From NCBI GenBank assembly GCA_002317135.1, contig DCIX01000038.1, positions 7,619-71,618 on the forward strand: DNA of 64,000 nt, in the 5' to 3' direction. A program made the translations under genes and the position numbers. Under the pieces are notes generated by a model, which had not been told where the DNA came from, searched no databases, and saw nothing but the letters and a program-made list of their open reading frames with translations. Positions within the stretch are counted from its first letter, which is position 1. Each line of letters begins with the position of its first letter. This document shows positions 42,357 through 51,492 of the stretch, piece after piece. This stretch comes from Bacteroidales bacterium UBA1715 (GTDB lineage Bacteria; Bacteroidota; Bacteroidia; Bacteroidales; UBA1715).

Positions 42357-44243
42357 TTACTGCTTATTATTTTGTTTCAAATTTAACGAAATTCCACCTA
42401 AAACAGTTGTTTTTGGCAACGGATATCCCAACATTGTTTCATAATTCCCCGAACATATTGCCTGTTCCACTTTGCAAAATACCGAGAACCATTTATTTAT
42501 AGGACAAGATACCCTTGCATCCAATAAAGCAAACGAAGTATTTTGTTCATTATCGCCTGTCGCCAAGCACATTTTATCTACATATTGAGCACCAACATTT
42601 ACAGTATATTTGGGTTGGTAGAATGTTCCTGTCACTCCTATTTTTTGACACATTGCACCAACTATAGGATTTTCCTGATGCATATAGCTATAATTTCCCT
42701 GTATACCAAACGATGCTTTTCTATATTCTGCAGAAACTTCGACACCACAATTAGAGAACTCACCCGAATTCATATTCTTTGGCTTTCCTTCTACAACAAT
42801 AGTTTCTATCATATTTTCTCCTTGCGTATAGAATAATCCTATTTCAACATCATAGAAAGAATGTTCTTTTTCTTTATACAGATTCCAACTCAAATCATAA
42901 CTATTACAATGTTCTGGCAACAAGTCAGGATTTGCAGAACCATACATGAACCACTCTCTCATATTTGGGGTACGGAAGCCTTTTGAATAATAGAATGCAA
43001 GGTTTCTCCATTTCACATCTACTTCAGGTATCCATTCCATACCATATTGTTCATGATAATCTGCACGAACTCCGGCATACACCCTCATAAAATCCCTAAA
43101 CAAAGCAAATCTTCCATTTGCCATTATATAACCAGCGTATTCTGAGAAAGACACATTATCGGCATAGTGTTCTGTCAGTGGATTTCTATATGCATCCCCA
43201 CCATACCATTTTAGATTTACGCCTGCCGTAATGACCTTATACAAACTCTCTTCTATATCAACGCCACACAAGTAATCTTTAGAGTGAAACAAATATTCTT
43301 GCGCAGGTGCACCTACTTTATGACCATCATTTATCGTATGCTTGCCATAATTATAATAGAACTTGGTAAATCCCGAGAGCCAATGATAATGACCACAAGA
43401 ATATTTACCATGTTCCAAAGAAATTTCTGAATTTGCTCGCAACACATCGGCATGACAGTCCAACAACGGAGTTTCAACAGTTCCCGGCATATCTATATTA
43501 AATTGAGTAATATCTGCCACTGTCTTAAGTCGCAAATTCCCAATTAACCTAATTGATGCATTCACCAAACCATTATGCGATTCATATTCCGAATTTTCTC
43601 TATAACCATCAGAATGAGAATAATTGGCTCCTGTAAATAAAGTAAATCTACCATTTTTATATTCATCACTTACTGAAAAATTCGTTGTTCCATACGAACC
43701 TACACTTGCATTTGCGTGGAAAATTTCATTCTTGCCCGACTCCCAAATATTCGACGAACGTGTTGTGATGTTCATTACTCCTCCCATTGCATTCGAACCA
43801 TATCGAACAGAACCAGCCCCTTTCTCAAAAGATACCGATTCTATATTATTACTCATATAGGTATCTGGCATAGGATGTCCATAAATGGCAGCATATTGTG
43901 GATGTCCATCTAAAACCACTAAAATTTGTCCTTTTTTACTTGAAAATCCTCGGTAAGAAATATTCCCTGAACCACCGCTCGAAACGCCATAGCCTGCCAC
44001 ACCTTGTTCATTCACAAACAAACCAGGCACATTTTTCGTAAGTAATGGCATAATTGATGTTTCTGAACTTTCCTCTATCTGATTTCGACTTATTACCGTT
44101 TCTGGTTTAGGCTTCGATGACATTTTAGACCACTTTATAACTTGTGGCACATCCACCATCATCGGTTCTGTTTCTTGCGCTAGCGAACAAAACGAAACAG
44201 CAAAACCGCATATCAGGGTACAAATTTTCTTCTTCATCTGCAT
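42357..44243 (-). CDS. TonB-dependent outer-membrane receptor
   Basis: 628 residues with signal peptide (MKKKICTLICGFAVSFCSLAQ). The plug domain is about 45-165 (ISRNQIEESSETSIMPLLTKNVPGLFVNEQG, SIEKGAG-like SFEKGAGSVRYGSNAMGGVMNI), then a 22-strand barrel with FYYSKGFRTPNMREW. It lacks the carboxypeptidase-like N-terminal extension of SusC proteins, so it is closer to BtuB/siderophore or metal receptors. First gene of the operon with polyferredoxin, Tat reductase and tatAC. Ligand unknown. Confidence 0.9.
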   Translation of the reverse strand: MQMKKKICTLICGFAVSFCSLAQETEPMMVDVPQVIKWSKMSSKPKPETVISRNQIEESSETSIMPLLTKNVPGLFVNEQGVAGYGVSSGGSGNISYRGFSSKKGQILVVLDGHPQYAAIYGHPMPDTYMSNNIESVSFEKGAGSVRYGSNAMGGVMNITTRSSNIWESGKNEIFHANASVGSYGTTNFSVSDEYKNGRFTLFTGANYSHSDGYRENSEYESHNGLVNASIRLIGNLRLKTVADITQFNIDMPGTVETPLLDCHADVLRANSEISLEHGKYSCGHYHWLSGFTKFYYNYGKHTINDGHKVGAPAQEYLFHSKDYLCGVDIEESLYKVITAGVNLKWYGGDAYRNPLTEHYADNVSFSEYAGYIMANGRFALFRDFMRVYAGVRADYHEQYGMEWIPEVDVKWRNLAFYYSKGFRTPNMREWFMYGSANPDLLPEHCNSYDLSWNLYKEKEHSFYDVEIGLFYTQGENMIETIVVEGKPKNMNSGEFSNCGVEVSAEYRKASFGIQGNYSYMHQENPIVGAMCQKIGVTGTFYQPKYTVNVGAQYVDKMCLATGDNEQNTSFALLDARVSCPINKWFSVFCKVEQAICSGNYETMLGYPLPKTTVLGGISLNLKQNNKQ

Positions 44244-44257
44244 TTTCTACAACTGGT

Positions 44258-44265
44258 CAAATGTA
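44258..44265 (-). promoter_or_regulatory. Promoter -7 element (TACATTTG) of the TonB-Tat operon
   Basis: Perfect consensus, 14 nt ahead of the receptor ATG. Confidence 0.5.
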
Positions 44266-44294
44266 TAAAAATCTATATTTGTTTACGCCATACA

Positions 44295-44332
44295 AACAAA
44301 AAAGTCTTGCAAGCATTCACCTACAAGACTTT
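44295..44332 (-). terminator. Terminator of tRNA-Met
   Basis: AAAGTCTTG (44301-44309) pairs with CAAGACTTT (44324-44332), 13 nt after the tRNA, then a T-rich run on the minus strand. Confidence 0.7.
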
Positions 44333-44345
44333 CACTTTTGTTTAG

Positions 44346-44418
44346 TAGCGGGAGCCAGACTCGAACTGACGACCTTTAGGTTATGAGCCTAACGAGCTAC
44401 CAACTGCTCTATCCCGCG
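44346..44418 (-). tRNA. tRNA-Met (CAT), initiator type
   Basis: 73 nt. Anticodon loop CTCATAA gives CAT. Initiator marks: no Watson-Crick pair at 1-72 (C1 against U72) and an A11-U24 pair in the D stem. The anticodon stem has A29-U41, G30-C40 and G31-C39, so the classical run of three G-C pairs is reduced to two. No encoded CCA. Confidence 0.88.
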
Positions 44419-44482
44419 ATGTAATTTCGTGGTGCAAAAGTACAAATATCTCTATACAATGCAAATTTTTTTATAATTTTTT

Positions 44483-45265
44483 TCACCACTCCCATCTGGT
44501 AGTTTCAGGAACAAAATAATTGCCAATCCTAAAATCTATATGGGCCTTATGTGCTTGGCTTAGCTGATGCTTACGCATAATACGATACATTTTGCCGTCT
44601 TTTATAAAATAAGCTCCTGTTTGATGGAAACGAAATGGGACGTTCTTTTCCATACATTGTCTTCGCAAATCTAAAATCCAATCATAATTACAAGGACGGG
44701 CATTAACTCCCGATTCTCCTCCAACCGAAACTTCTTCTATAGTTTCATCCAAATACTGCAATATGTCTATTCGTTCCAATAAAGGTGCTATAGTTAAAGA
44801 CTTGTGTTTGATTGGAACTGATTTAAAAATAGGCAATCTATAACCGGCCATTGCCTGATTCTCTATAGTACAACCAACCATTACATTCGGATAGCCATCA
44901 CCCCAATCTGCAGGAATACAATCCATAAATCTATCTATCCGCTTGGTAAAGAAGTAAAACATACAATCACGCCGTTCACGTATCATCGCCCAACAATCAG
45001 GACGCCACACATCTGCATCTTGCAGAAGAAAATCGGACGTAAAACAAGTTAAGACAAGTTTTCCTGACGAAATTTTATATGACTTATCACGCTTGCGTTT
45101 TATTGGCAAATCAAAATTAGCTGTTTTCCGAACAATATTGCTACCAACCTCACAACCATACATTTCATCTTGCCTATATACATAGCAATATTTACATCCG
45201 GGACTTACCTTCGTACAACCATGCCACGGATTCCAATCAGCATATATGTTCCAATTATCTGCCAT
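44483..45265 (-). CDS. DUF5131 (phage Gp37/Gp68-like) protein
   Basis: 260 residues. The opening WNPWHGCTKVSPGCKYCYVYR is the DUF5131 signature, with C17, C24 and C27 as probable Fe-S ligands in a radical-SAM-like barrel. FTKRIDRF and VSVGGESGVNARPCNYDWILDLRRQC also fit. Family members occur in phages and bacterial chromosomes; the reaction is unknown. It lies downstream of tRNA-Met on the same strand. Confidence 0.8.
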   Translation of the reverse strand: MADNWNIYADWNPWHGCTKVSPGCKYCYVYRQDEMYGCEVGSNIVRKTANFDLPIKRKRDKSYKISSGKLVLTCFTSDFLLQDADVWRPDCWAMIRERRDCMFYFFTKRIDRFMDCIPADWGDGYPNVMVGCTIENQAMAGYRLPIFKSVPIKHKSLTIAPLLERIDILQYLDETIEEVSVGGESGVNARPCNYDWILDLRRQCMEKNVPFRFHQTGAYFIKDGKMYRIMRKHQLSQAHKAHIDFRIGNYFVPETTRWEW

Positions 45266-45330
45266 ACAAAAATAAATAGAGACGATGCGAACATCGTCTC
45301 TACATATATATTGTCATTTTTATTTTCTTA

Positions 45331-45879
45331 TTACATCAAAACAGACAAAAAACGCGCTCTTGCACCGTCAACTGTACGAATTGCGTGAGAAATAGATGAA
45401 TTAAAGAATACAGTGTCACCTTCATTCAAGACAACTTTTTCATCTTTAAAATGAACTTCCATTGTACCATCTATCACATACAAGAATTCTTGTCCTTCGT
45501 GAGAACTAAATTGTACATTTTCATCACTTGCATCGGCTGTAACAATAAAGAAATTCGCTTTCTTTCCTATAAAATCAGAAGCCAATGCTTGATATTTATA
45601 TCGTTTATGACGTTCCACACTCACACCATCACCACGGCGTGTAACTGTATAGTTTTTTTCTGTTGGACCTTCGCCTGTCAACAATGTAGCTATATCTACA
45701 TTATATAATTTAGCGATTTTTAAAACAGAACTAACAGGAATATCAATCTGACCAGATTCAAAATCTTGATATTCATATTTATTTATATCCAATTTCTTAG
45801 CAGCTTCCTCTGCACTCATTCCACAAGCCTTACGCGCTGCAATTATTCTTTCTGCGATTTCTTCTGTTTGTTCTCTCAT
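45331..45879 (-). CDS. XRE regulator with C-terminal cupin
   Basis: 182 residues. The helix-turn-helix is about 10-65 (ARKACGMSAEEAAKKLDINKYEYQDFESGQ) and the cupin 108-180 (SSHEGQEFLYVIDGTMEVHF, EGDTVFFNSSISHAIRTVDG). Such proteins sense a small molecule in the cupin and control nearby metabolic genes, but here no obvious target adjoins. Confidence 0.88.
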   Translation of the reverse strand: MREQTEEIAERIIAARKACGMSAEEAAKKLDINKYEYQDFESGQIDIPVSSVLKIAKLYNVDIATLLTGEGPTEKNYTVTRRGDGVSVERHKRYKYQALASDFIGKKANFFIVTADASDENVQFSSHEGQEFLYVIDGTMEVHFKDEKVVLNEGDTVFFNSSISHAIRTVDGARARFLSVLM

Positions 45880-45925
45880 AATAGTATATTTTTATTTGGT
45901 AATATTTTTACAAATAGATTAATAG

Positions 45926-45933
45926 CAAATATA
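45926..45933 (-). promoter_or_regulatory. Promoter -7 element (TATATTTG) of the XRE-cupin gene
   Basis: Perfect consensus, 46 nt ahead of the ATG. It overlaps the end of the upstream gene's terminator. Confidence 0.45.
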
Positions 45934-45967
45934 AAAAAATCTCCTACCATAAAGAAATGGTAGGAGA
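45933..45967 (-). terminator. Terminator of the T9SS cargo gene
   Basis: TCTCCTACCAT (45940-45950) pairs perfectly with ATGGTAGGAGA (45957-45967) around a 6-nt loop, then seven T on the minus strand. 28 nt after the stop. Confidence 0.92.
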
Positions 45968-45995
45968 AAATATTCCATGGATTTTTCTGAAGGAA

Positions 45996-48323
45996 CTATT
46001 CTTTAACAATATTCTTTACTTCAACATTACCGCCTGCATAATGAATCCTCACAGCATACCAACCTGGTTGCAAAGACGAAACATCAACACATTGATCTGA
46101 AGAACAAAGAACTTGTCGTCCCATAACATCTATTATTGTAATTTCAACTATATCAAATCCTTGTACTGTTATTTCATTTTTACAAGGATTTGGGAAAATC
46201 GAAGCCGAAGGTTTTTCTACTTCATCACAGGCAAGCGCTACACGTTCCTGGATTTTTAAATTATCAATAGCCCAACCCCAACCGAAATTTGTAGCATCGG
46301 TTTGAAGACGGAAACGAACGTATACGGTATCACCAGTACGAATATATTTATTCTCCAATAAATTGATTGTATGAGACTTATACAATGTCGAATCACCAAC
46401 AGCTAAACTATTTTCGCTATCACCATCGGTTTTTGTAGAAGAATAAAATCTTGTCTTCCAACCTGCGAACAACTGAGAATCCCAACCTTTTTTACCCAAC
46501 GCATACCATTCACCATCAAGGCTTTTTGCTGCCTCTACTATCACATAATCCCAAAAGCCAAAAGAACCATATTCAATACCAGCTTTTCCTGGTTCAACAA
46601 GTGCAACCTCGTCAAACGAAATCACTGCTGGACTTGACGCAACTACAATTGGTCGTTTTAAAGTAGCTGTATACTGATTGTACTTTCCATCTGCGCCACT
46701 GTTAGCGTATGGATGAGCCGAATGTAAGGCCTTATTTGCAAAACCAGTTTCTTGTTTTATAGAGAATTTATCGAATGAAAAATAGTTCGCAATTGTATCT
46801 GATTCAAAATCTGTCACAAAATAACGAATTGGCGTCTGTGCTTCTTCTACAATCACTGTTTGCCAAGCTCCGACACCATTGTTTTGATCATAATATGTAG
46901 TATTTTGTGCAGCATCCATCGCAAATATTCTATAACGAAGTTCGTCACCTACAGTCAAACCATCAATCAATGGAATGACCGCAGTAGCGACATCACCTTC
47001 AAAATTCAATGGAACACTTAACGTATCTTGTCCGAAATTGTACTCCACAATAGCCTTTTCAATAGAAAAATTATCGGTAATAGTCGCAATAACCGTCAAT
47101 GCATCCTTATCTATTGCAATAGAAGTAACTGGCGTATGCTCAATTACTGGCGATTCTACATCGTCGCCAAAGAACACGGTATTCCACGCATACGGGAAAT
47201 TTCCAGGGACTAATATTGTATCTTTAGCAGAAGTAACTACTTGTACAGCATACGAAATGGTATGATCGAATGCCAATGCCGGAATTTCAGCAGACAAAGA
47301 ATTGTAACCATCCGTCAACGTCCCTGTTGCAGTCAATTCTACTTGATGGTTTCCACCATCAAAAGAATACAGAACTTTCTGATTATCTGAAGTATACAAA
47401 CTATCCTTTACTAAAAATGACACAGTAACTGGTAAACATAAATCTGAATTATTGGCAATTGGTTCTACAGAAATAAAATAGTCGGTCCAACCTAAATCTG
47501 CAAGCATTGCAATTGTTGCCACATCTGGTTTGCGGAACAAATCTGCAGAGCGAACAACTGGAGTCATCATTTCATAACCTGAACCAGTTGGATATTTTTC
47601 TTCGTGTAAGTGATATGCCGTAGAACCACTATTGAATTTTTCTGGAGCATATAATTGCAAATGTTCACCACAATATGCTTTTGCAAACTGACCTCCCCAA
47701 AACAATTTATCGCTTGTAAGCAAATCATTCTTTATAGAGAAGCCATCAACTTTTTTCGATACAATCGGATTCATTACCGAATCACAAATGAACATATCGT
47801 AGATTGTAGGTGCAGGGAAATCACTTGACGTAAGCGTTTCTTCTGTAATGTTACCAATCAAACCTAAACCATGTGCAAACTCGTGCATCAACGTAGTTGC
47901 CAAATCATATTCTTTTTCTGCAGGAGCAGATTCTGTATCAACATGCCAACGAATATTTTTATTGATAACAACCTCTATATCAGCATCATTACCATTCAAA
48001 TTTTTGCGTTGTATTTTTTCTGCCAAAGCACACGGATAATAGATTCCGTTGATTGCATAATAATTTGTCGGTTTCGCATACGCATTTACATTTGACTTCA
48101 ATTCTTGCCACGAAACAGAAACACGGATAGTCATATCCGATGAGACATAATTCGACCAACTTGTCGCACAATACGACACAACATTCAAAATCGAATCAGG
48201 AACTTCCTTGCCCGAAATCTCAAATGTAGTTTTTGCAAAACTCTGTCCTACAACCGTAAGTCCGAGTAAGCCTGCAATAAAGAATTTAAATAAACGAATC
48301 ACCTTTTTTAAATTTAATATCAT
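45996..48323 (-). CDS. Secreted zincin-like protein with T9SS type A sorting domain
   Basis: About 775 residues. Signal peptide (VIRLFKFFIAGLLGLTVVGQSFA). The zinc-protease motif HEFAHGLGLIG (147-157) has the HExxHxxG part, but Gly where metzincins have the third His. The middle holds beta-sandwich repeats (about 290-500) and a MAM/jelly-roll-like domain (ATLKRPIVVASSPAVISFDEVAL). The last 75 residues (SIFPNPCKNEITVQG...LQPGWYAVRI...NIVKE) are a type A sorting domain for outer-membrane passage and anchoring. The start overlaps the manC end; 48350 and GTG 48302 are alternatives. Confidence 0.82.
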   Translation of the reverse strand: MILNLKKVIRLFKFFIAGLLGLTVVGQSFAKTTFEISGKEVPDSILNVVSYCATSWSNYVSSDMTIRVSVSWQELKSNVNAYAKPTNYYAINGIYYPCALAEKIQRKNLNGNDADIEVVINKNIRWHVDTESAPAEKEYDLATTLMHEFAHGLGLIGNITEETLTSSDFPAPTIYDMFICDSVMNPIVSKKVDGFSIKNDLLTSDKLFWGGQFAKAYCGEHLQLYAPEKFNSGSTAYHLHEEKYPTGSGYEMMTPVVRSADLFRKPDVATIAMLADLGWTDYFISVEPIANNSDLCLPVTVSFLVKDSLYTSDNQKVLYSFDGGNHQVELTATGTLTDGYNSLSAEIPALAFDHTISYAVQVVTSAKDTILVPGNFPYAWNTVFFGDDVESPVIEHTPVTSIAIDKDALTVIATITDNFSIEKAIVEYNFGQDTLSVPLNFEGDVATAVIPLIDGLTVGDELRYRIFAMDAAQNTTYYDQNNGVGAWQTVIVEEAQTPIRYFVTDFESDTIANYFSFDKFSIKQETGFANKALHSAHPYANSGADGKYNQYTATLKRPIVVASSPAVISFDEVALVEPGKAGIEYGSFGFWDYVIVEAAKSLDGEWYALGKKGWDSQLFAGWKTRFYSSTKTDGDSENSLAVGDSTLYKSHTINLLENKYIRTGDTVYVRFRLQTDATNFGWGWAIDNLKIQERVALACDEVEKPSASIFPNPCKNEITVQGFDIVEITIIDVMGRQVLCSSDQCVDVSSLQPGWYAVRIHYAGGNVEVKNIVKE

Positions 48324-49356
48324 TGACAAACTGACGAATCTTTTGTTCATCTTCGCGTTTACAAATCAACAATCTGTCTGCTGAATCTACAACAATAAAG
48401 TCTTCCAATCCATCAATTACAGCAAGTTTTCTATTTGGAACAGAAATCATACAGTTCGACGCATCATACATCATCACATTCTCGCCAATAACTGCATTTT
48501 GTTTCTCGTCTTTTTCTGCATTATCGTACAAAGCGCCCCAAGTACCCAAATCGCTCCAGCCAAAACTTGATTGCAACACGAATACATTTTCCGCCTTTTC
48601 CATAATTCCATAATCGATAGAAATATTTGGACAATTAGCGTAAATATCGTCAAGTACAAACAAATCAGACTGAACATCGAACAATTCGTAAACCTTTGGC
48701 AAATATGCTTTGAAAGCGTTATCGATAGCCTTAAGCGACCACAAGAAAATACCCGAATTCCAGAAGAAATCACCGCTTTTCAAGAAAACCTTAGCCATTT
48801 CCAATTCTGGTTTTTCTGTAAAGGTCTTTACTTTATTGATTTTGCGGGCATTGATTTCATCAACTTCCTCACGCAACTGAATGTAACCATAACCAGTATC
48901 AGGACGAGTAGGTTTAATACCCAATGTCAACAAAGCTTCATTTTTTTCTGTAAACTCCCAACCCGACTTCACAGTATCCAAAAATTCTTCTTCGTTAAGA
49001 ATCAAATGGTCAGAAGGAGTAACAATGATATTCGCATCTTGGCAACGCTTACGAATTTCGTGGTTTCCATAGGCAATACATGGAGCCGTATTCTTACGAA
49101 GTGGTTCCTTCAAAATTTGATATGGATATAGCTCTGGAAGTTGTTGTAACACCGTTTTTTCATATTGTGCATTCGTCACAATATAGAAATTTTCCGGCGG
49201 ACAAATCTTCTTCATACGCTCGTATGTAAGTTGAAGCAATGTCTTTCCAACTCCCAATATATCAAGAAATTGCTTTGGTGTTGCTGATGTACTTAATGGC
49301 CAAAAACGACTTCCAACGCCACCAGCCATTATCACACAAAAATTGTTATTTTTCAT
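48286..49356 (-). CDS. manC: Mannose-1-phosphate guanylyltransferase
   Basis: 356 residues. Makes GDP-mannose for polysaccharide and LPS sugars. Nucleotidyltransferase loop AGGVGSRFWPLSTSATPKQFL, sugar-binding TPSDHLI, TFTEKPE and FFWNSGIFLW, and the closing SFGWSDLGTWGALYD. It lacks the C-terminal isomerase domain of fused enzymes. It overlaps the T9SS cargo gene, with which it is cotranscribed. Confidence 0.93.
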   Translation of the reverse strand: MKNNNFCVIMAGGVGSRFWPLSTSATPKQFLDILGVGKTLLQLTYERMKKICPPENFYIVTNAQYEKTVLQQLPELYPYQILKEPLRKNTAPCIAYGNHEIRKRCQDANIIVTPSDHLILNEEEFLDTVKSGWEFTEKNEALLTLGIKPTRPDTGYGYIQLREEVDEINARKINKVKTFTEKPELEMAKVFLKSGDFFWNSGIFLWSLKAIDNAFKAYLPKVYELFDVQSDLFVLDDIYANCPNISIDYGIMEKAENVFVLQSSFGWSDLGTWGALYDNAEKDEKQNAVIGENVMMYDASNCMISVPNRKLAVIDGLEDFIVVDSADRLLICKREDEQKIRQFVNDIKFKKGDSFI

Positions 49357-49380
49357 AATTGTATCTTTTTTGTTATGCTA

Positions 49381-49388
49381 CAAAGATA
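49381..49388 (-). promoter_or_regulatory. manC promoter -7 element (TATCTTTG)
   Basis: Perfect consensus, 24 nt ahead of the manC ATG. Confidence 0.55.
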
Positions 49389-49403
49389 CTGAATTCTATT
49401 GAA

Positions 49404-50423
49404 TTATTTAGGATTATATTTCGCCTTACTCATAATTTCTTTCGATGACTGTATCGAAAACAAGTCTTCGAGCGTAACCTGTGGGTTATTTTTCATATAT
49501 GATTCAACAATCTTATATCCTAACCATTGACCGATACGAGCAGGTGAATCTTTGGTAAACACGACAGTAAACGGTCCATCATCCAAAAAGCGTTTTTGTA
49601 CCATTCGATCGGTAGAAAACAATACATTATCGGTTCCAATGAAAAACTTCCAAAATTCACCTTCCGATTGCTCGCAAAAATCCAATTGTTTCTTTGTAAA
49701 TCCCCATAACAATGTATCTGGTTCATCGGGGAGCATACATTTCATAAAATACTGATATCTACCACATTGAATCATACCTGCCAACAAATAATCTTCCTCG
49801 AATGCACCTGAAAACTCACCTTCAGCAACAGCACGCATCAAATCGGCAGGAATTTTCTCTGGATTCAAATTTCGGCGTATATACGACTCCATATTCACCG
49901 AATTATAGAACGAACATTGGGAGCCTAAATATTTATCCAAACCAATTGCAACACAGCCAGAATCTATTAACATTGAATAATTTACGCCAGAAATCATAGT
50001 ATATAATTTCGGCAATTCTTTATTCGGGAAATAATACTTATAGTATTGGAAAGCGTGTTCAATCTTTGAAACTAAAACAGACTTATTTGCCAGCAATACA
50101 CTATCGCCTAAGCGGAATAATTCCGCCATCCATTCATCATGCACAAACTGCTGTGCTACAACAACATCCGGTACGCTGTCGGCAATCATCATAGTACGGC
50201 GAATATCTTGCAAATACAAAGATAAAAACTCACCATATTTTTGTTGCAGAGCAACATATTTCTCAGCAGTTGGAGTCGTTCCTAAATCTTGTATATCTGT
50301 ATGAAACGGCACCATTTCTACAGACACAGAAATATCCGAAACCGGTTTGTGATACGGATTTCTGTCGCACGAAACCGCCAAAAGAGCGATTATTGCAAAT
50401 ATGAAACAAATACGCTTTTTCAT
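49404..50423 (-). CDS. gldB: GldB-like lipoprotein
   Basis: 339 residues from the ATG at 50423. Lipoprotein signal MKKRICFIFAIIALLAVSC (C19). The C-terminal FTKDSPARIGQWLGYKIVESYMKNNPQVTLEDLF is the best family mark. GldB is needed for gliding in Flavobacterium and is kept in many non-gliding Bacteroidota. It overlaps the upstream acyltransferase gene by 4 bp. The longer frame to 50543 lies inside that gene and is rejected. Confidence 0.82.
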   Translation of the reverse strand: MKKRICFIFAIIALLAVSCDRNPYHKPVSDISVSVEMVPFHTDIQDLGTTPTAEKYVALQQKYGEFLSLYLQDIRRTMMIADSVPDVVVAQQFVHDEWMAELFRLGDSVLLANKSVLVSKIEHAFQYYKYYFPNKELPKLYTMISGVNYSMLIDSGCVAIGLDKYLGSQCSFYNSVNMESYIRRNLNPEKIPADLMRAVAEGEFSGAFEEDYLLAGMIQCGRYQYFMKCMLPDEPDTLLWGFTKKQLDFCEQSEGEFWKFFIGTDNVLFSTDRMVQKRFLDDGPFTVVFTKDSPARIGQWLGYKIVESYMKNNPQVTLEDLFSIQSSKEIMSKAKYNPK

Positions 50424-51427
50424 TTTGCTTGTTCTTGCTGTTGTTTTAATAACGCTTCTTGTTCCTTGCGTTTCCGTCTTTTTTCCAAATGGACAGCCAA
50501 TTTTTCCGGAGTCGTACTCCAACGCTTGTGCATCCAAATCCATTGGTCAGGATATTCGCGAACGATTGATTCAATTATATTATTGTGAATCTGCGTGTTA
50601 TGTTTTATATCATACTCTTTGTCACCGGTAAGTTCAAGTGGAACTTCAGGCAATATTTTAAACAAATAGCTATCATCGTCTTTACGGATTGTAGCCATTG
50701 GAACTATGGCTGCACCACTATCCATAGCCATTCTCGCACAACCAAGTGGAGTATATGCAGGATGACCAAAGAAATCCAAAAATTCGCCTCGAATATTCAA
50801 ACTGTCCTGATCTATCATAATTATCATACAGTCACCATTTTTCAAAGCCTCAATCAGCTTATCGTAGCAATGATCCTGACGAGAGAAATTCTTCATTCCC
50901 CTTGACTCTCGTTTTTCTATCATAAAACGATTCAATGCCGGATTTTTTATTTTACTACTTACCGCTGAAGTTTCATATCCTAAAATTGGAGGAAGAATTG
51001 CCGAAAATTCCCAACCACATGTATGAGGAATCAAACATAACACACCCTTACCACGCTCGTATGCCGCCTTTAAATGTTCCTCGCCTTCAACTTCAAAATG
51101 TTCAAGAAATTCTGCACGAGTTTTTTTCTTCGACCACCATGCATAGTCCGTAAATGTCTTCGTTAGATTGACAATAATGCGTTTCCCTATCTCGTATTTT
51201 TCCTTCTCCGACAAACTATCGCCGTACCCAATTGTTAGGTTTGCGATAATGATTTTATGCATCTTTAAGAAAAATGGGTACACCATTTTCGCAAGCAATC
51301 CGTGCCATTTCAACGCAAGTTTACGAGGGAACACAAATCGTTCCATACACAACAGATTCACAGAACAGTATAGCAATCGATTGCGAACAGGTCTAATTAT
51401 GTATTTTTTAAGAATCTTCTTTCCCAT
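50420..51427 (-). CDS. LpxL/HtrB-type lipid A acyltransferase
   Basis: 335 residues. Adds a secondary acyl chain to lipid A. The HX4E acyltransferase motif is PHTCGWEF (H135, E140), and IDQDSLNIRGEFLDFFG, GAAIVPMATIRKDD and YPDQWIWMHKRW are typical. The Lys/Gln-rich C-terminus is a low-complexity tail. First gene of the pair with gldB. Confidence 0.9.
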   Translation of the reverse strand: MGKKILKKYIIRPVRNRLLYCSVNLLCMERFVFPRKLALKWHGLLAKMVYPFFLKMHKIIIANLTIGYGDSLSEKEKYEIGKRIIVNLTKTFTDYAWWSKKKTRAEFLEHFEVEGEEHLKAAYERGKGVLCLIPHTCGWEFSAILPPILGYETSAVSSKIKNPALNRFMIEKRESRGMKNFSRQDHCYDKLIEALKNGDCMIIMIDQDSLNIRGEFLDFFGHPAYTPLGCARMAMDSGAAIVPMATIRKDDDSYLFKILPEVPLELTGDKEYDIKHNTQIHNNIIESIVREYPDQWIWMHKRWSTTPEKLAVHLEKRRKRKEQEALLKQQQEQAK

Positions 51428-51445
51428 TCTTTCGTTTTAGCGATG

Positions 51446-51453
51446 CAAAAGTA
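51446..51453 (-). promoter_or_regulatory. Promoter -7 element (TACTTTTG) of the LpxL-gldB pair
   Basis: Perfect consensus, 18 nt ahead of the ATG at 51427. Confidence 0.5.
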
Positions 51454-51492
51454 AGAATAAATTATGGGGAAAGGAAATGAAACTGCCAATAA

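Noticed and set aside
45267..45274. -7 element directly ahead of the DUF5131 gene
   Set aside because: TATTTTTG ends one base before the ATG, so transcription would begin inside the gene. It is probably a chance match in AT-rich DNA, and the true start site is unclear.
50424..50543. N-terminal extension of GldB
   Set aside because: It lies wholly inside the acyltransferase gene in another frame; the lipoprotein signal starts at 50423.
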